This document shows, piece after piece, positions 8,575-16,409 of a stretch of DNA of 64,000 bases; the first letter of the stretch is position 1; every line of letters starts with the position of its first letter. The notes beneath the pieces were generated by a model. It was not told where the DNA came from and searched no databases. It worked only from the letters and a program-made list of their open reading frames with translations. The DNA is taken from NCBI RefSeq assembly GCF_025398275.1, contig NZ_JAODOR010000002.1, forward strand, positions 1 through 64,000, given 5' to 3'. Source of the stretch: Microbacterium memoriense. Its GTDB lineage: Bacteria; Actinomycetota; Actinomycetes; Actinomycetales; Microbacteriaceae. A program made the translations under genes and the position numbers.

Positions 8575-9816
8575 GTGCTCGTCTGTCTGTCCGCTCATCA
8601 GCGCACCACTCCGCTGGCCTCGCTCGAACGCCTGTCGGTGATCGGTGACGACGTCGCTCCGCGTCTGCGCGAGGCGCACGAATCGATCCGGGGTGCGGTC
8701 GTCCTGTCGACGTGCAATCGGTTCGAGGCGTACTTCGATCTCGCCGACGGATCCCCCGTCCCCGCGATGGATGCCGCGATGGAGCAACTGGCCGACCTCA
8801 CCGACCTGCCGTTCCGCGCGGTTCGCGAGACGGTCGATTTCGCACACGGCAACCGGGTCGCCCACCACCTGTTCGCCGTGGCCTCCGGGCTCGACTCCGT
8901 CGCCGTCGGCGAGGACGAGATCGCCGGGCAGGTCCGCCGCGCGCTCGATGCCGCACGCCGTGACGGCCTGACCACGTCCGCCCTGGAACACCTCTTCCAG
9001 CGTGCGACCGAGACGTCGCGTGCCGTGAAGAACTCCACGCGGCTCGGCGAGTCCGGTCGCTCGCTCGTGCGCCTGGCCGTCGAGCTGGCCGGCTCCCGCA
9101 TCTCCTCGTGGGAAGACGCCCGGGTGCTGCTCGTCGGCTCCGGGCGCTATGCCGCCGCTTCTCTCGCCGCGCTCCGTGACGTCGGGGCGACGGACATCCG
9201 GGTGCATTCCCGGTCGGGCCACAGTCGCTTCGCGCAGCGCGAGCACCTGCGCGCGGTCAGCGCCGACGACTATGCGGCCGAGGCGGCGACCGCCGACGTC
9301 GTGGTGACCTGCACGACGGTCACGGACACCTACGCCCTCACCGCGGAGGAACACGGCGCCGCACGCGCCGGCCATTCCCACGATCAGCTCGTGATCGACC
9401 TCGGCATGCCGCGCAACGTCGATCCGGGCGTGCGCGCACTCCCCGGGATCGACCTCCTCGACCTCGACACGATCCGCATCCACGCCCCCATCGACGAGTT
9501 CGCGACGCTCGGCGAAGCCCAGCTGATCGTCGCGACCGCCGCGCAACGGCACGCCGCCGCGCGGCGCGTGCACGAGGTCGCCCCCGCCGTCGTCGCCCTG
9601 CGCGCGCACGTGCACGGCGTTCTGGATGCCGAGATCGAACGCGCGCGGGCCCGCGGGGCGGGCCCGGAAACCGAAGCGGCGCTCCGTCACTTCTCCGGAG
9701 CGCTGCTGCACTCGCTGATCGCACGCGGGCACACGCATGCCGCATCCGGATCGGGAACGGCCTGGACCGACGCGATCGCCACCGTGTTCGACGCCGACGA
9801 CCGGGATCTGTCATGA
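8575..9816 (+). CDS. hemA: Glutamyl-tRNA reductase
   Basis: It reduces glutamyl-tRNA(Glu) to glutamate-1-semialdehyde, the committed and usually regulated step of C5 haem synthesis. The catalytic Cys lies in LSTCNRFEAYF (C47). The NADPH-binding domain begins VLLVGSGRYAAASL (about residue 183), and a helical dimerisation region ends the 413-residue protein. GTG at 8575 is chosen because GGAGGT lies 9 nt upstream; the in-frame ATG-like start at 8515 would include the promoter. It is divergent from the other eight hem genes and overlaps the following regulator by 4 bp. Confidence 0.95.
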   Translation: MLVCLSAHQRTTPLASLERLSVIGDDVAPRLREAHESIRGAVVLSTCNRFEAYFDLADGSPVPAMDAAMEQLADLTDLPFRAVRETVDFAHGNRVAHHLFAVASGLDSVAVGEDEIAGQVRRALDAARRDGLTTSALEHLFQRATETSRAVKNSTRLGESGRSLVRLAVELAGSRISSWEDARVLLVGSGRYAAASLAALRDVGATDIRVHSRSGHSRFAQREHLRAVSADDYAAEAATADVVVTCTTVTDTYALTAEEHGAARAGHSHDQLVIDLGMPRNVDPGVRALPGIDLLDLDTIRIHAPIDEFATLGEAQLIVATAAQRHAAARRVHEVAPAVVALRAHVHGVLDAEIERARARGAGPETEAALRHFSGALLHSLIARGHTHAASGSGTAWTDAIATVFDADDRDLS

Positions 9817-10799
9817 CCCCCGCGGCGACGCGTGCGGTCACGCTCCGCGATGTCGCCGAGCGCGCGGGTGTATCGACCGCCGCGACGAGCCAGGCCCTCA
9901 ACGACCGCGGGAACCTGCGCCCGGAGACCCGCGCCCGCATCAAAGCCGTCGCCGCTGAGCTCGGATACTCGCCGAACCGCTCCGCGGCAGCCCTCCGCGG
10001 AGGACGCACGATGTCGGTCGGCTTCGTCATGTCGGACACCCCCGAGGACGACGCCGCCGAGCGCCGAGCGTTGCGGCGTACGCGCCAGCTCAACGCGCTC
10101 GTGCGCGCCTCCGCCGCGCACGGCTTCGCCGTCACCGTCCTCCCCGATTCCCGACCCGACCTGGTCCAGCGCGCGCAGATCGATGTGCTCTACTTTCCCG
10201 ATCCGGCCGACGACCGCGCTGTCCTCCGCGAAGCGGTGACCCGCGGCGTCCCCGTTGTCGCGAACGATCTGTACATCGCCGGAGCGGCGGGCCTCAGCAT
10301 CCGCACCGGGTACGACTCGGCCGTGCGCGCCGCGTTGGCGCTCTTGGCCGATGCCGGCGCGGAGCGCATCGGACTGCTGGTGGACGAAAGCGAAGTGCCG
10401 CGCGATCAGATCGGTGAGAGCGCCTACCTCGCATGGACCGCGGTGCGCAGCCGGACCCCGATCGTGGCGCGCGTGGATCCGGGCCGCCGTCGGCTCGCCC
10501 GCGAAGTGCGGACGCTGCTGGATGCCGGCGCCGACGCGATCTTCTCGTTCTGCGAGGAAGGCCCCGAGATCTATCTCCAACTCGAGGCGACCGGACGGGT
10601 GATCCCGCGCGATCTGCAGCTCGTGGCGCTATGCACGACCGACTGCGCGCTGAACGACCGCCTCGGGATCACGCACGTGTGCGTGCATCCGGAGCTGGCT
10701 GCCGAGACGATGTTCGCGCGCCTCGGCGAGGTGTCCGGGTCGGAGCCGCGGGTCATCGATCTGCCGTGGGAGATCGTCCGGGGCTCGACGACCCGCTAG
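9813..10799 (+). CDS. LacI-family transcriptional regulator overlapping hemA
   Basis: This is a DNA-binding repressor of 328 residues. The N-terminal helix-turn-helix reads VTLRDVAERAGVSTAATSQA, followed by the hinge helix region YSPNRSAAALRGG. The remaining 260 residues form a periplasmic-binding-protein-like ligand domain. The ATG overlaps the hemA stop (ATGA), so it is translationally coupled to glutamyl-tRNA reductase. That is an unexpected partner, because LacI proteins usually control sugar genes. No sugar gene lies downstream. The ligand and targets cannot be deduced. Confidence 0.88.
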   Translation: MTPAATRAVTLRDVAERAGVSTAATSQALNDRGNLRPETRARIKAVAAELGYSPNRSAAALRGGRTMSVGFVMSDTPEDDAAERRALRRTRQLNALVRASAAHGFAVTVLPDSRPDLVQRAQIDVLYFPDPADDRAVLREAVTRGVPVVANDLYIAGAAGLSIRTGYDSAVRAALALLADAGAERIGLLVDESEVPRDQIGESAYLAWTAVRSRTPIVARVDPGRRRLAREVRTLLDAGADAIFSFCEEGPEIYLQLEATGRVIPRDLQLVALCTTDCALNDRLGITHVCVHPELAAETMFARLGEVSGSEPRVIDLPWEIVRGSTTR

Positions 10800-10807
10800 C
10801 GCTCGCG

Positions 10808-11034
10808 TCGAGTCGTATGGCACGGGCGCTCCCGCGCGCCACACCAGCCCCACGCGCCCACATCCGCACCACAGCCCATACGACTGGGCCGGTTGGCACT
10901 CGCGCCCGCCGGCGCCTCCGGCCGTCGTGACTCCGTCCGACGCATCGAGTCGTATGGCACGAGCGCTCCAGCGCGCCCCACCAGCACCACACGCCCGCAT
11001 CCGCCCCACAGCCCATACGATTGGGCCCGTTGGC
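10808..11034. repeat. Two direct copies of a palindromic intergenic element
   Basis: The 250 bp between the LacI gene and tatD hold no gene but contain two copies (10808-10897 and 10945-11034) of a roughly 90-bp sequence with a 137-bp period and no indels. Each copy is bounded by inverted arms: AGTCGTATGGC at 10811-10821 against GCCCATACGACT at 10874-10885, and the same at 10948-10958 against 11011-11022, with one C-to-T change that would keep a G-U pair. Loops are about 52 nt. The interior differs by scattered substitutions. The element lies between convergent genes and could act as a terminator or be a REP-like repeat. Confidence 0.8.
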
Positions 11035-11049
11035 GCTCCGCGCGAGCGG

Positions 11050-11952
11050 CTAGAACTCGCCGTAGACCTCGACGGTGTTGGCGGCCAGCTGCGTGCAGAA
11101 CTCGGCGAGGTCCACGCCCAGCTCAGCGGCCATGAACCGAACGGTGACCGGGATCAGGTAGGGCGCGTTCGGGCGTCCACGAAGCGGCGTCGGGGTGAGG
11201 AAGGGCGCATCGGTCTCGACGAGAATCCGCTGCCGCGGGGTGAGCGCCAGGGCGTCGCGCAGATTCTGCGCGTTCTTGAAAGTGACATTCCCGGCAAAAC
11301 TCAGCCAGTAGCCGTGGTCGGCGGCGATCCGCGCCATCGCCGCGTCTCCGGAGAAGCAGTGGAACACAGTCTTGTCCGGAGCGCCGACACGGGCGAGGGT
11401 TTCCAGCACTGCGTCATGCGCCTCGCGGTCGTGGATCTGCATCGCGATGTCGTGCTTCTTCGCGAGCGCGATGTGCGCTTCGAAGCTCTCGAACTGCGCG
11501 GCGTGTCCTTCCTCCCCCGTGCGGAAGAAGTCCAGCCCGGTTTCTCCGATCGCCCGCACCCGCGGCTGCGCGGCGAGCTCATCGATCACGGCGATCGCGT
11601 CGGCGAGTATGCCGCGCTCGACATACGCGGGCGCCTCGTTCGGATGGATCGCGACGGCCGAGAGAACACCGGCGTGGGATGCCGCGGCCCACGCGGACCA
11701 CCGGCTGGAGTCGACGTCACCGCTGGCCTGCACGACACCGGCGACGCCGACCGCGCGTGCACGTGCGAGGTGGTCGTCCAGGTCGAGTCCTTCGCCGTCC
11801 TCGATCTCGAGGTGGGCGTGATTGTCGTACACCGGCACGGGCAGCGGGTCGGGTGCCGCGGGATACGACACGTCGCGCGCGCCCTTCTCGCGGACGCGAA
11901 CGTACTGCGAGGGATCCGCGGGGACCAGCCCCGATGCTGCACTCTCACTCAT
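11050..11952 (-). CDS. tatD: TatD-family metal-dependent hydrolase (DNase)
   Basis: The family comprises metal-dependent 3'-5' exonucleases with a TIM-barrel fold. The HxH metal motif is in YDNHAHLEIED near residue 40, with GETGLDFFR, QIHDREAHD and FHCFSGD motifs along the barrel and ETDAPFLTP near the end. The protein has 300 residues, a little longer at the N-terminus than typical. It lies directly downstream of metG on the same strand, an arrangement common in bacteria. The roughly 108-bp gap to metG holds a repeat cluster that begins 2 nt from its start codon, and no Shine-Dalgarno sequence is obvious. Confidence 0.92.
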   Translation of the reverse strand: MSESAASGLVPADPSQYVRVREKGARDVSYPAAPDPLPVPVYDNHAHLEIEDGEGLDLDDHLARARAVGVAGVVQASGDVDSSRWSAWAAASHAGVLSAVAIHPNEAPAYVERGILADAIAVIDELAAQPRVRAIGETGLDFFRTGEEGHAAQFESFEAHIALAKKHDIAMQIHDREAHDAVLETLARVGAPDKTVFHCFSGDAAMARIAADHGYWLSFAGNVTFKNAQNLRDALALTPRQRILVETDAPFLTPTPLRGRPNAPYLIPVTVRFMAAELGVDLAEFCTQLAANTVEVYGEF

Positions 11953-11953
11953 G

Positions 11954-12060
11954 CTTGTCCCACTTTCGGTCGTTCTGACGCTGCCGAACCAGCCTTATGC
12001 GGGACAAGGTCCGCACAAAGTGGGACAAGGCCCGCACAGAGTGGGACACGGGGCGACAGG
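11954..12060. repeat. Long-loop inverted repeat plus 21-nt tandem repeats between metG and tatD
   Basis: CTTGTCCCACTTT (11954-11966) is perfectly inverted at 12017-12029 (AAAGTGGGACAAG), with a 50-nt loop. The right half is also a tandem repeat of a 21-nt unit, GYGGGACAAGGYCCGCACARA, at 11999-12019, 12020-12040 and a diverged copy to 12060. The segment 11956-11972 is the exact reverse complement of 28535-28551 inside hrpA. It occupies the whole metG-tatD gap. Confidence 0.85.
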
Positions 12061-13626
12061 TCAGGATTGCTCGATACGCGGGAACAGCGGGGAGAGGGCG
12101 TTCACCGCTGTGCCCGGCGCAAGTCGCCCCCAGGTGCCGGCAGCGCGGATCGGCTCATCGACCAGGCGACCCGGAATCCCGAGCGCCTCCCAGAGCTTGC
12201 CGGTGGACTCGGGCATGACCGGGCTCAGCAGCACCGTGAGTGCACGCAGACCCTCGGCCGCCGTGTACAGCACCGTGCCGAGCCGCGGGCGCGATGCATC
12301 GTCCTTCGCGAGTGCCCACGGCTCGTTCTCCGTGATGTATCCGTTCAGCGCGTCGACGATCGTCCAGATCGCGGAGATCGCCTCGTCCGGCCGGAAGCGA
12401 TCGATCGCGGCGTCCGCGGCCGTCGCGGCGTGCGCCACGATCTGCTGGATCCGCAGGTCACCCTCGGAGTATGCGGCAGGTGGCGGAACGGAACCCTGGA
12501 AGTATTTCTCGATCATCGCGGTCGTCCGCGATGCGAGGTTCCCGAAGCCGTTGGCGAGCTCGGCTTGGTACCGCGCCGAGAGGTCTTCCCACGAGAACGA
12601 ACCGTCCTGGCCGAAAGCGATCGCCGAGAGGAAGTAGAACCGATACGCATCGGCACCGAAGACATCCGTGATCTCGGTGGGTACGATGCCGGTGAGCTTC
12701 GACTTCGACATCTTCTCGCCCCCGACGAGCAACCATCCGTGAGCGAAGACCCCGCGCGGCACGTCGAGTCCGGCGGCCATCAGCATGGCGGGCCAGATGA
12801 CAGCGTGGAAGCGCAGGATGTCCTTGCCGACGATGTGGAACGCCGGCCAGCGGCGTTCGAACTCGGCGGGATCCGTGCCGTAGCCGACGGCGGTCGCGTA
12901 GTTCAACAGGGCGTCGACCCACACGTAGATGACGTGACTGTCGTCCCACGGCACGCGGATACCCCAGTCGAACGCCGAGCGCGAGATCGACAGATCCTTC
13001 AGGCCGCTCTTGACGAACGACACGACTTCGTTGCGCGCCGACTCGGGGCGGACGAAATCGGGTTCGTTCTTGTACAGCTCCAGAAGGGGCTCGGCGAACT
13101 CGCTGAGTTTGAAGAAGTAGTTCTTCTCCTGGAGCAGCTCGAGCGGCTTCGAGTGGATGGCGCAGACCTTCAGGCCCTCGAACGCGCCGGTCCCGTCGAC
13201 GATCTCGGATTCGGGCTTGAACTCTTCGCACCCGACGCAGTACAGCGCTTCGTACTCGCCGGCATAGATGTACCCACGGTCGTACAGCGTCTGGACGAAC
13301 TGCTGCACGCGTTCTTCGTGCCGCGGCTGAGTCGTGCGGATGAAGTCGTCGTTGGCCACTTCGAGGGTGTCCAGCAGCGGGAACCAGGAGCCCTCGACCA
13401 GCTTGTCGACCCACTCCTGCGGCGTCACACCGTTGGCGGACGCGGCCCGCAGCATCTTCTGCCCGTGCTCGTCGGTGCCGGTGAGCATCCACGTGTCATC
13501 GCCCGCCTGGCGGTGCCAGCGCGCGAGTGCGTCGACGGCGACCGTCGTGTACCCGTGCCCGATGTGGGGCAGGTCGGACGGGTAGTAGATGGGCGTCGTG
13601 ATGTAGAAGGATCGGCCGGTGCTCAC
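12061..13626 (-). CDS. metG: Methionyl-tRNA synthetase
   Basis: It charges tRNA(Met). The class I signatures are HIGH at residues 21-24 (LPHIGHGYTT) and KMSKS at 305-309. A zinc knuckle is formed by C130, C133, C155 and H158. The enzyme has 521 residues and lacks the C-terminal tRNA-binding domain found in the longer type. The start is GTG at 13626. TAGAAT on the minus strand at 13638-13633 ends 6 nt before it, so the message is probably leaderless. It is followed by tatD on the same strand after the repeat-filled gap. Confidence 0.96.
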   Translation of the reverse strand: MSTGRSFYITTPIYYPSDLPHIGHGYTTVAVDALARWHRQAGDDTWMLTGTDEHGQKMLRAASANGVTPQEWVDKLVEGSWFPLLDTLEVANDDFIRTTQPRHEERVQQFVQTLYDRGYIYAGEYEALYCVGCEEFKPESEIVDGTGAFEGLKVCAIHSKPLELLQEKNYFFKLSEFAEPLLELYKNEPDFVRPESARNEVVSFVKSGLKDLSISRSAFDWGIRVPWDDSHVIYVWVDALLNYATAVGYGTDPAEFERRWPAFHIVGKDILRFHAVIWPAMLMAAGLDVPRGVFAHGWLLVGGEKMSKSKLTGIVPTEITDVFGADAYRFYFLSAIAFGQDGSFSWEDLSARYQAELANGFGNLASRTTAMIEKYFQGSVPPPAAYSEGDLRIQQIVAHAATAADAAIDRFRPDEAISAIWTIVDALNGYITENEPWALAKDDASRPRLGTVLYTAAEGLRALTVLLSPVMPESTGKLWEALGIPGRLVDEPIRAAGTWGRLAPGTAVNALSPLFPRIEQS

Positions 13627-13632
13627 CCGTCG

Positions 13633-13638
13633 ATTCTA
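13633..13638 (-). promoter_or_regulatory. metG -10 element, predicted leaderless start
   Basis: TAGAAT on the minus strand ends 6 nt before the GTG of metG. A transcript starting 7 nt after the -10 would begin at the start codon itself. No Shine-Dalgarno sequence is present in the intervening bases. Confidence 0.55.
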
Positions 13639-13679
13639 GGCGGCGCCGCGCGACCCTCTGGCTCGTGTGACGCGCTCGC

Positions 13680-14693
13680 TCAGGCGGTCTCGCGCACAAC
13701 GAGCGTCGTCGGCAGGACAACCGAGGGCACGGCGGTGCCCGCGATGACCTCGAGGAGCATGTCGACCATCGTCGCGCTGATCTGCGCCCACGGCTGGCGG
13801 ACCGTCGTCAGCGGCGGCGCGTGGGTGGCCGCGAGGCCGGAATCGTCGAATCCCGCCACGGCGACATCCTCGGGGACCCGCTTGCCGGCACGGCGGAGGG
13901 CCGCGATCGCGCCCACCGCCATGACATCACTGGCCGCGAAGACGGCATCGATGTCGGGCGCGCGTTGGAGGAGCGCCGTCATGGCGGCGTCGCCGGTGGC
14001 CTGTTCGTAGCTCCCCTGCTCGACGAGGTCGGGATCGAACGCGTCGCCCATTTCCTCGCGAAATCCCACCAGGCGGAACCGCCCACCCGGCGTGTCGTTG
14101 GGGCCGGTGATGAGGGCGATGCGGCGATGTCCCTCATCGATCAGATACCGCGTCATCATGCGGGCGGACGCGACCTCGTCGACCGACACGGTGGGGATTC
14201 CGGCGGTTTCGCCGAGCGGGATGCCGGTGCACACGGTCGGGATACCCGCGGCGACGAGGGATGCCAGCAACCGATCGGACTCGTGGGACGAGACCAGGAG
14301 GACGCCATCGACGTGGCCGGCGCGCACGTAGCGCTCGACGTTGGCCTGTTCGTCGACCGTGTCGGCGATCAGGAGGACGAGCGTCATCGACCTCTTCGTG
14401 AGCGCTTCGGTCGCTCCGCGCAGGAGCAGCGCGAAGGTCGGGTCGGAGAAGAGCAGATTCTGCGGCTCGGTCAGCAAAAATGCCAACGAGTTCGCCCGGC
14501 CGGTCGCGAGGGCGCGGGCCGCATGGTTGGCGGTGTACCCCGTCGCGCGGATCGCGTCCTCGACGGCGGCGCGGGCATCCGGCGATACCCAGTGCCCGCC
14601 GTTGATGACACGCGAGACCGTGCCGTACGAGACACCCGCAACGGCCGCGACGTCGCGGATCGTCGGTTTGCGCGAAGTGTCTGGCGATCCCAC
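13680..14693 (-). CDS. LacI-family repressor, probable regulator of the adjacent maltose-type operon
   Basis: The 337-residue repressor has the helix-turn-helix TIRDVAAVAGVSYGTVSRV, the hinge region GYTANHAARALATG and a sugar-binding ligand domain. It is divergent from the ABC importer genes at 15104-18913, and two identical perfect palindromes typical of LacI operators lie between them, so local control is likely (inference). It starts with GTG; TAGAGT on the minus strand (14706-14701) ends 7 nt upstream, which predicts a leaderless transcript. The inducer is probably maltose, maltodextrin or a related sugar, judged only from the neighbours. Confidence 0.9.
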   Translation of the reverse strand: MGSPDTSRKPTIRDVAAVAGVSYGTVSRVINGGHWVSPDARAAVEDAIRATGYTANHAARALATGRANSLAFLLTEPQNLLFSDPTFALLLRGATEALTKRSMTLVLLIADTVDEQANVERYVRAGHVDGVLLVSSHESDRLLASLVAAGIPTVCTGIPLGETAGIPTVSVDEVASARMMTRYLIDEGHRRIALITGPNDTPGGRFRLVGFREEMGDAFDPDLVEQGSYEQATGDAAMTALLQRAPDIDAVFAASDVMAVGAIAALRRAGKRVPEDVAVAGFDDSGLAATHAPPLTTVRQPWAQISATMVDMLLEVIAGTAVPSVVLPTTLVVRETA

Positions 14694-14747
14694 GACGGTG
14701 ACTCTATCGCTCCTTCCCCGTGTCCGAGTGTGGTCATACCAAACCTT

Positions 14748-14834
14748 CTGTGACCGGTCACAGTTCGATAACGAAAGGTCGTCCCGCGCGCAACGGCGAC
14801 GTAGGCTGATCGCGGAAGCTGTGACCGGTCACAG
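14748..14834. promoter_or_regulatory. Two identical 16-bp LacI-type operators
   Basis: CTGTGACCGGTCACAG, a perfect palindrome with the central CG typical of LacI-family sites, occurs at 14748-14763 and again at 14819-14834. The centres are 71 bp apart, close to seven helical turns, which would suit looping by a tetramer. The first lies upstream of the regulator's own promoter. The second lies just downstream of the predicted importer transcription start. I found no third copy in the window. Confidence 0.85.
14802..14807 (+). promoter_or_regulatory. Candidate -10 of the maltose-type operon, with a roughly 290-nt leader
   Basis: TAGGCT, the hexamer seen before many starts in this window, lies between the two operators. 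A start near 14814 would place the second operator at about +6 to +21, a classical repression position. The transcript would then have a leader of about 290 nt before malE (15104). I see no convincing -35, no ORF and no recognised riboswitch in 14835-15090. GGAAGGA at 15091-15097 is the malE ribosome-binding site. Confidence 0.45.
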
Positions 14835-15103
14835 CCCTGAGTTGCGGACAACGAGGAACCGAACCGATGAACGTCACACCGTGTCGCTACAGCCGACCGT
14901 GACCCTTTCGTTGCCGAATATGCACGAACCCCTGCTGACAACGGCCGCTTTCCCCGGCACGCTGAGAGCAGCGCGAGGCGATGTCGCCCCCGCGCCGCAT
15001 AAGGCTCACCGGGTGATGATCCGTGACGGCATCCCCACCCGCCGACGGGGTACGCCTCCGAGGCACCGCACCTAGAGATACACCCACCACGGAAGGAAGA
15101 TCC

Positions 15104-16342
15104 ATGCGAAAGATGAGCATCGGCGTCGCAGCCCTTGCGGCGTCCACCCTGTTGCTGGCCGGCTGCTCGGGCAGCACGACCCCCGCAGCAAGCGAGACCG
15201 AAGAGGCGATCGACGCGAGCGGCGTGACCCTCACGATCTGGACGGACGAGAACCGGAAGCCCGCGATCGAAGCGGCCGCGAAGGCGTTCGAAGAAGAGAC
15301 GGGCGGCAAGATCGAGCTCGTCCAGAAGAACTTCGAGGACATCCGCACCGACTTCATCAACCAGGTCCCGACCGGCAACGGCCCGGACATCACGATCGGT
15401 GCCCACGACTTCCTCGGCGCGTTCGTCGAAGCCGGTGTGATCGACACCGTCGACCTCGGCGCCTCTGCCGAGCAGCTCGAGCAGGTCGCGATCGACGCGT
15501 TCACCTACGACGGACAGGTCTACGGCTTCCCGTACGCGCTCGAAAGCATCGCGCTGGTCCAGAACACCGACCTCGTCGGCGAAGACGCTCCGGCCACCTT
15601 CGACGACATGGTCGCCGCGGCCCAGGCTGCCGGCGCTGAGCGCCCGTTCGTGATCAACACGGCCGGTCAGACCGGTGACGCGTACACGATGTACGGCTTC
15701 CAGACGTCCTTCGGCGCTCCGGTCTTCGTGCAGGATGCGTCGGGTTCGTACACGGCCGAGGTCGGCATGGGCGGCGACGCGGGCACCGCGTTCGCGACGT
15801 GGCTCGGCGCCAACGGCGAAACCGGCACCGGGTACGTCTCGACGACGATCGACTACGACATCAACAACGAGCTGTTCGCCACCGGCAAGGCCGCGTACAC
15901 GATCCAGGGACCCTGGGCCATCGAGGCGCTGACCGCGCAAGGCGTGAACATCACGGTCAACCCGATCCCGTCCGCGGGCGGCGAGACGGCTGCTCCGTTC
16001 GTGGGCGTGCAGGGCTTCTACGTGAGCTCGCAGAGCGAGAACGCGCTGGTCGCCCAGCAGTTCCTGACGACGTACCTCGCCACCGACGAGGCACAGCAGG
16101 CCCTGTACGACGCCGACCCGCGCCTCCCCGCGTGGAAGTCCGTCGCAGAGAAGGTCGCCTCCGACCCCGTGGTCGCCGGCTTCCTCGCGTCCGCCGCGAA
16201 CGGCGTACCGCAGCCCTCGATCCCCCAGATGGGTGCGGTCTGGGAGCTGTGGAACACTGCTCAGGTACAGATCATCAAGGGCGCCGACCCGGCATCGACG
16301 TGGACCACCATGGTCGCCGACGTCGAAGCGGCCATCGGCTGA
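15104..16342 (+). CDS. malE: Maltose/maltodextrin-type ABC transporter substrate-binding lipoprotein
   Basis: This is an extracellular sugar-binding protein anchored as a lipoprotein: the signal peptide ends in the lipobox LLLAGC (Cys about residue 21). The mature domain starts LTIWTDENRKPAIEAAAKAF, characteristic of the cluster 1 sugar-binding (MalE-like) family, and includes YGFPYALESIALVQN and AYTIQGPWAIEAL. It has 412 residues. ATG 15104 is preceded by GGAAGGA; a longer in-frame reading from 15023 has no signal peptide logic. It is followed by a strong hairpin and then the two permease genes. The exact sugar is not determined by sequence alone. Confidence 0.9.
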   Translation: MRKMSIGVAALAASTLLLAGCSGSTTPAASETEEAIDASGVTLTIWTDENRKPAIEAAAKAFEEETGGKIELVQKNFEDIRTDFINQVPTGNGPDITIGAHDFLGAFVEAGVIDTVDLGASAEQLEQVAIDAFTYDGQVYGFPYALESIALVQNTDLVGEDAPATFDDMVAAAQAAGAERPFVINTAGQTGDAYTMYGFQTSFGAPVFVQDASGSYTAEVGMGGDAGTAFATWLGANGETGTGYVSTTIDYDINNELFATGKAAYTIQGPWAIEALTAQGVNITVNPIPSAGGETAAPFVGVQGFYVSSQSENALVAQQFLTTYLATDEAQQALYDADPRLPAWKSVAEKVASDPVVAGFLASAANGVPQPSIPQMGAVWELWNTAQVQIIKGADPASTWTTMVADVEAAIG

Positions 16343-16349
16343 CATCCCT

Positions 16350-16383
16350 GTTCCGGGCGTGGGGTCCTCCCCACGCCCGGAAC
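16350..16383 (+). terminator. Intercistronic 15-bp hairpin after malE
   Basis: GTTCCGGGCGTGGGG (16350-16364) and its exact complement at 16369-16383 form a perfect 15-bp stem with a 4-nt TCCT loop. No T-tract follows, so it is more likely a partial terminator or an mRNA 3' end stabiliser than a full stop. Such structures downstream of binding-protein genes commonly make that protein more abundant than the permeases (known for malE-malF in enteric bacteria; inference here). Confidence 0.8.
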
Positions 16384-16409
16384 ACCCCTCCCTCGAGAAG
16401 GAGACGCAT

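Noticed and set aside
10927-14010. Open frame of 1027 codons on the plus strand
   Set aside because: It runs antisense through tatD, metG and most of a LacI gene, all of which have clear motifs; its composition (Arg, Gly and Asp rich) is that of a shadow frame.
14835-15090. Riboswitch or leader peptide in the long malE leader
   Set aside because: No known aptamer pattern, attenuator or short ORF with a ribosome-binding site was recognised.
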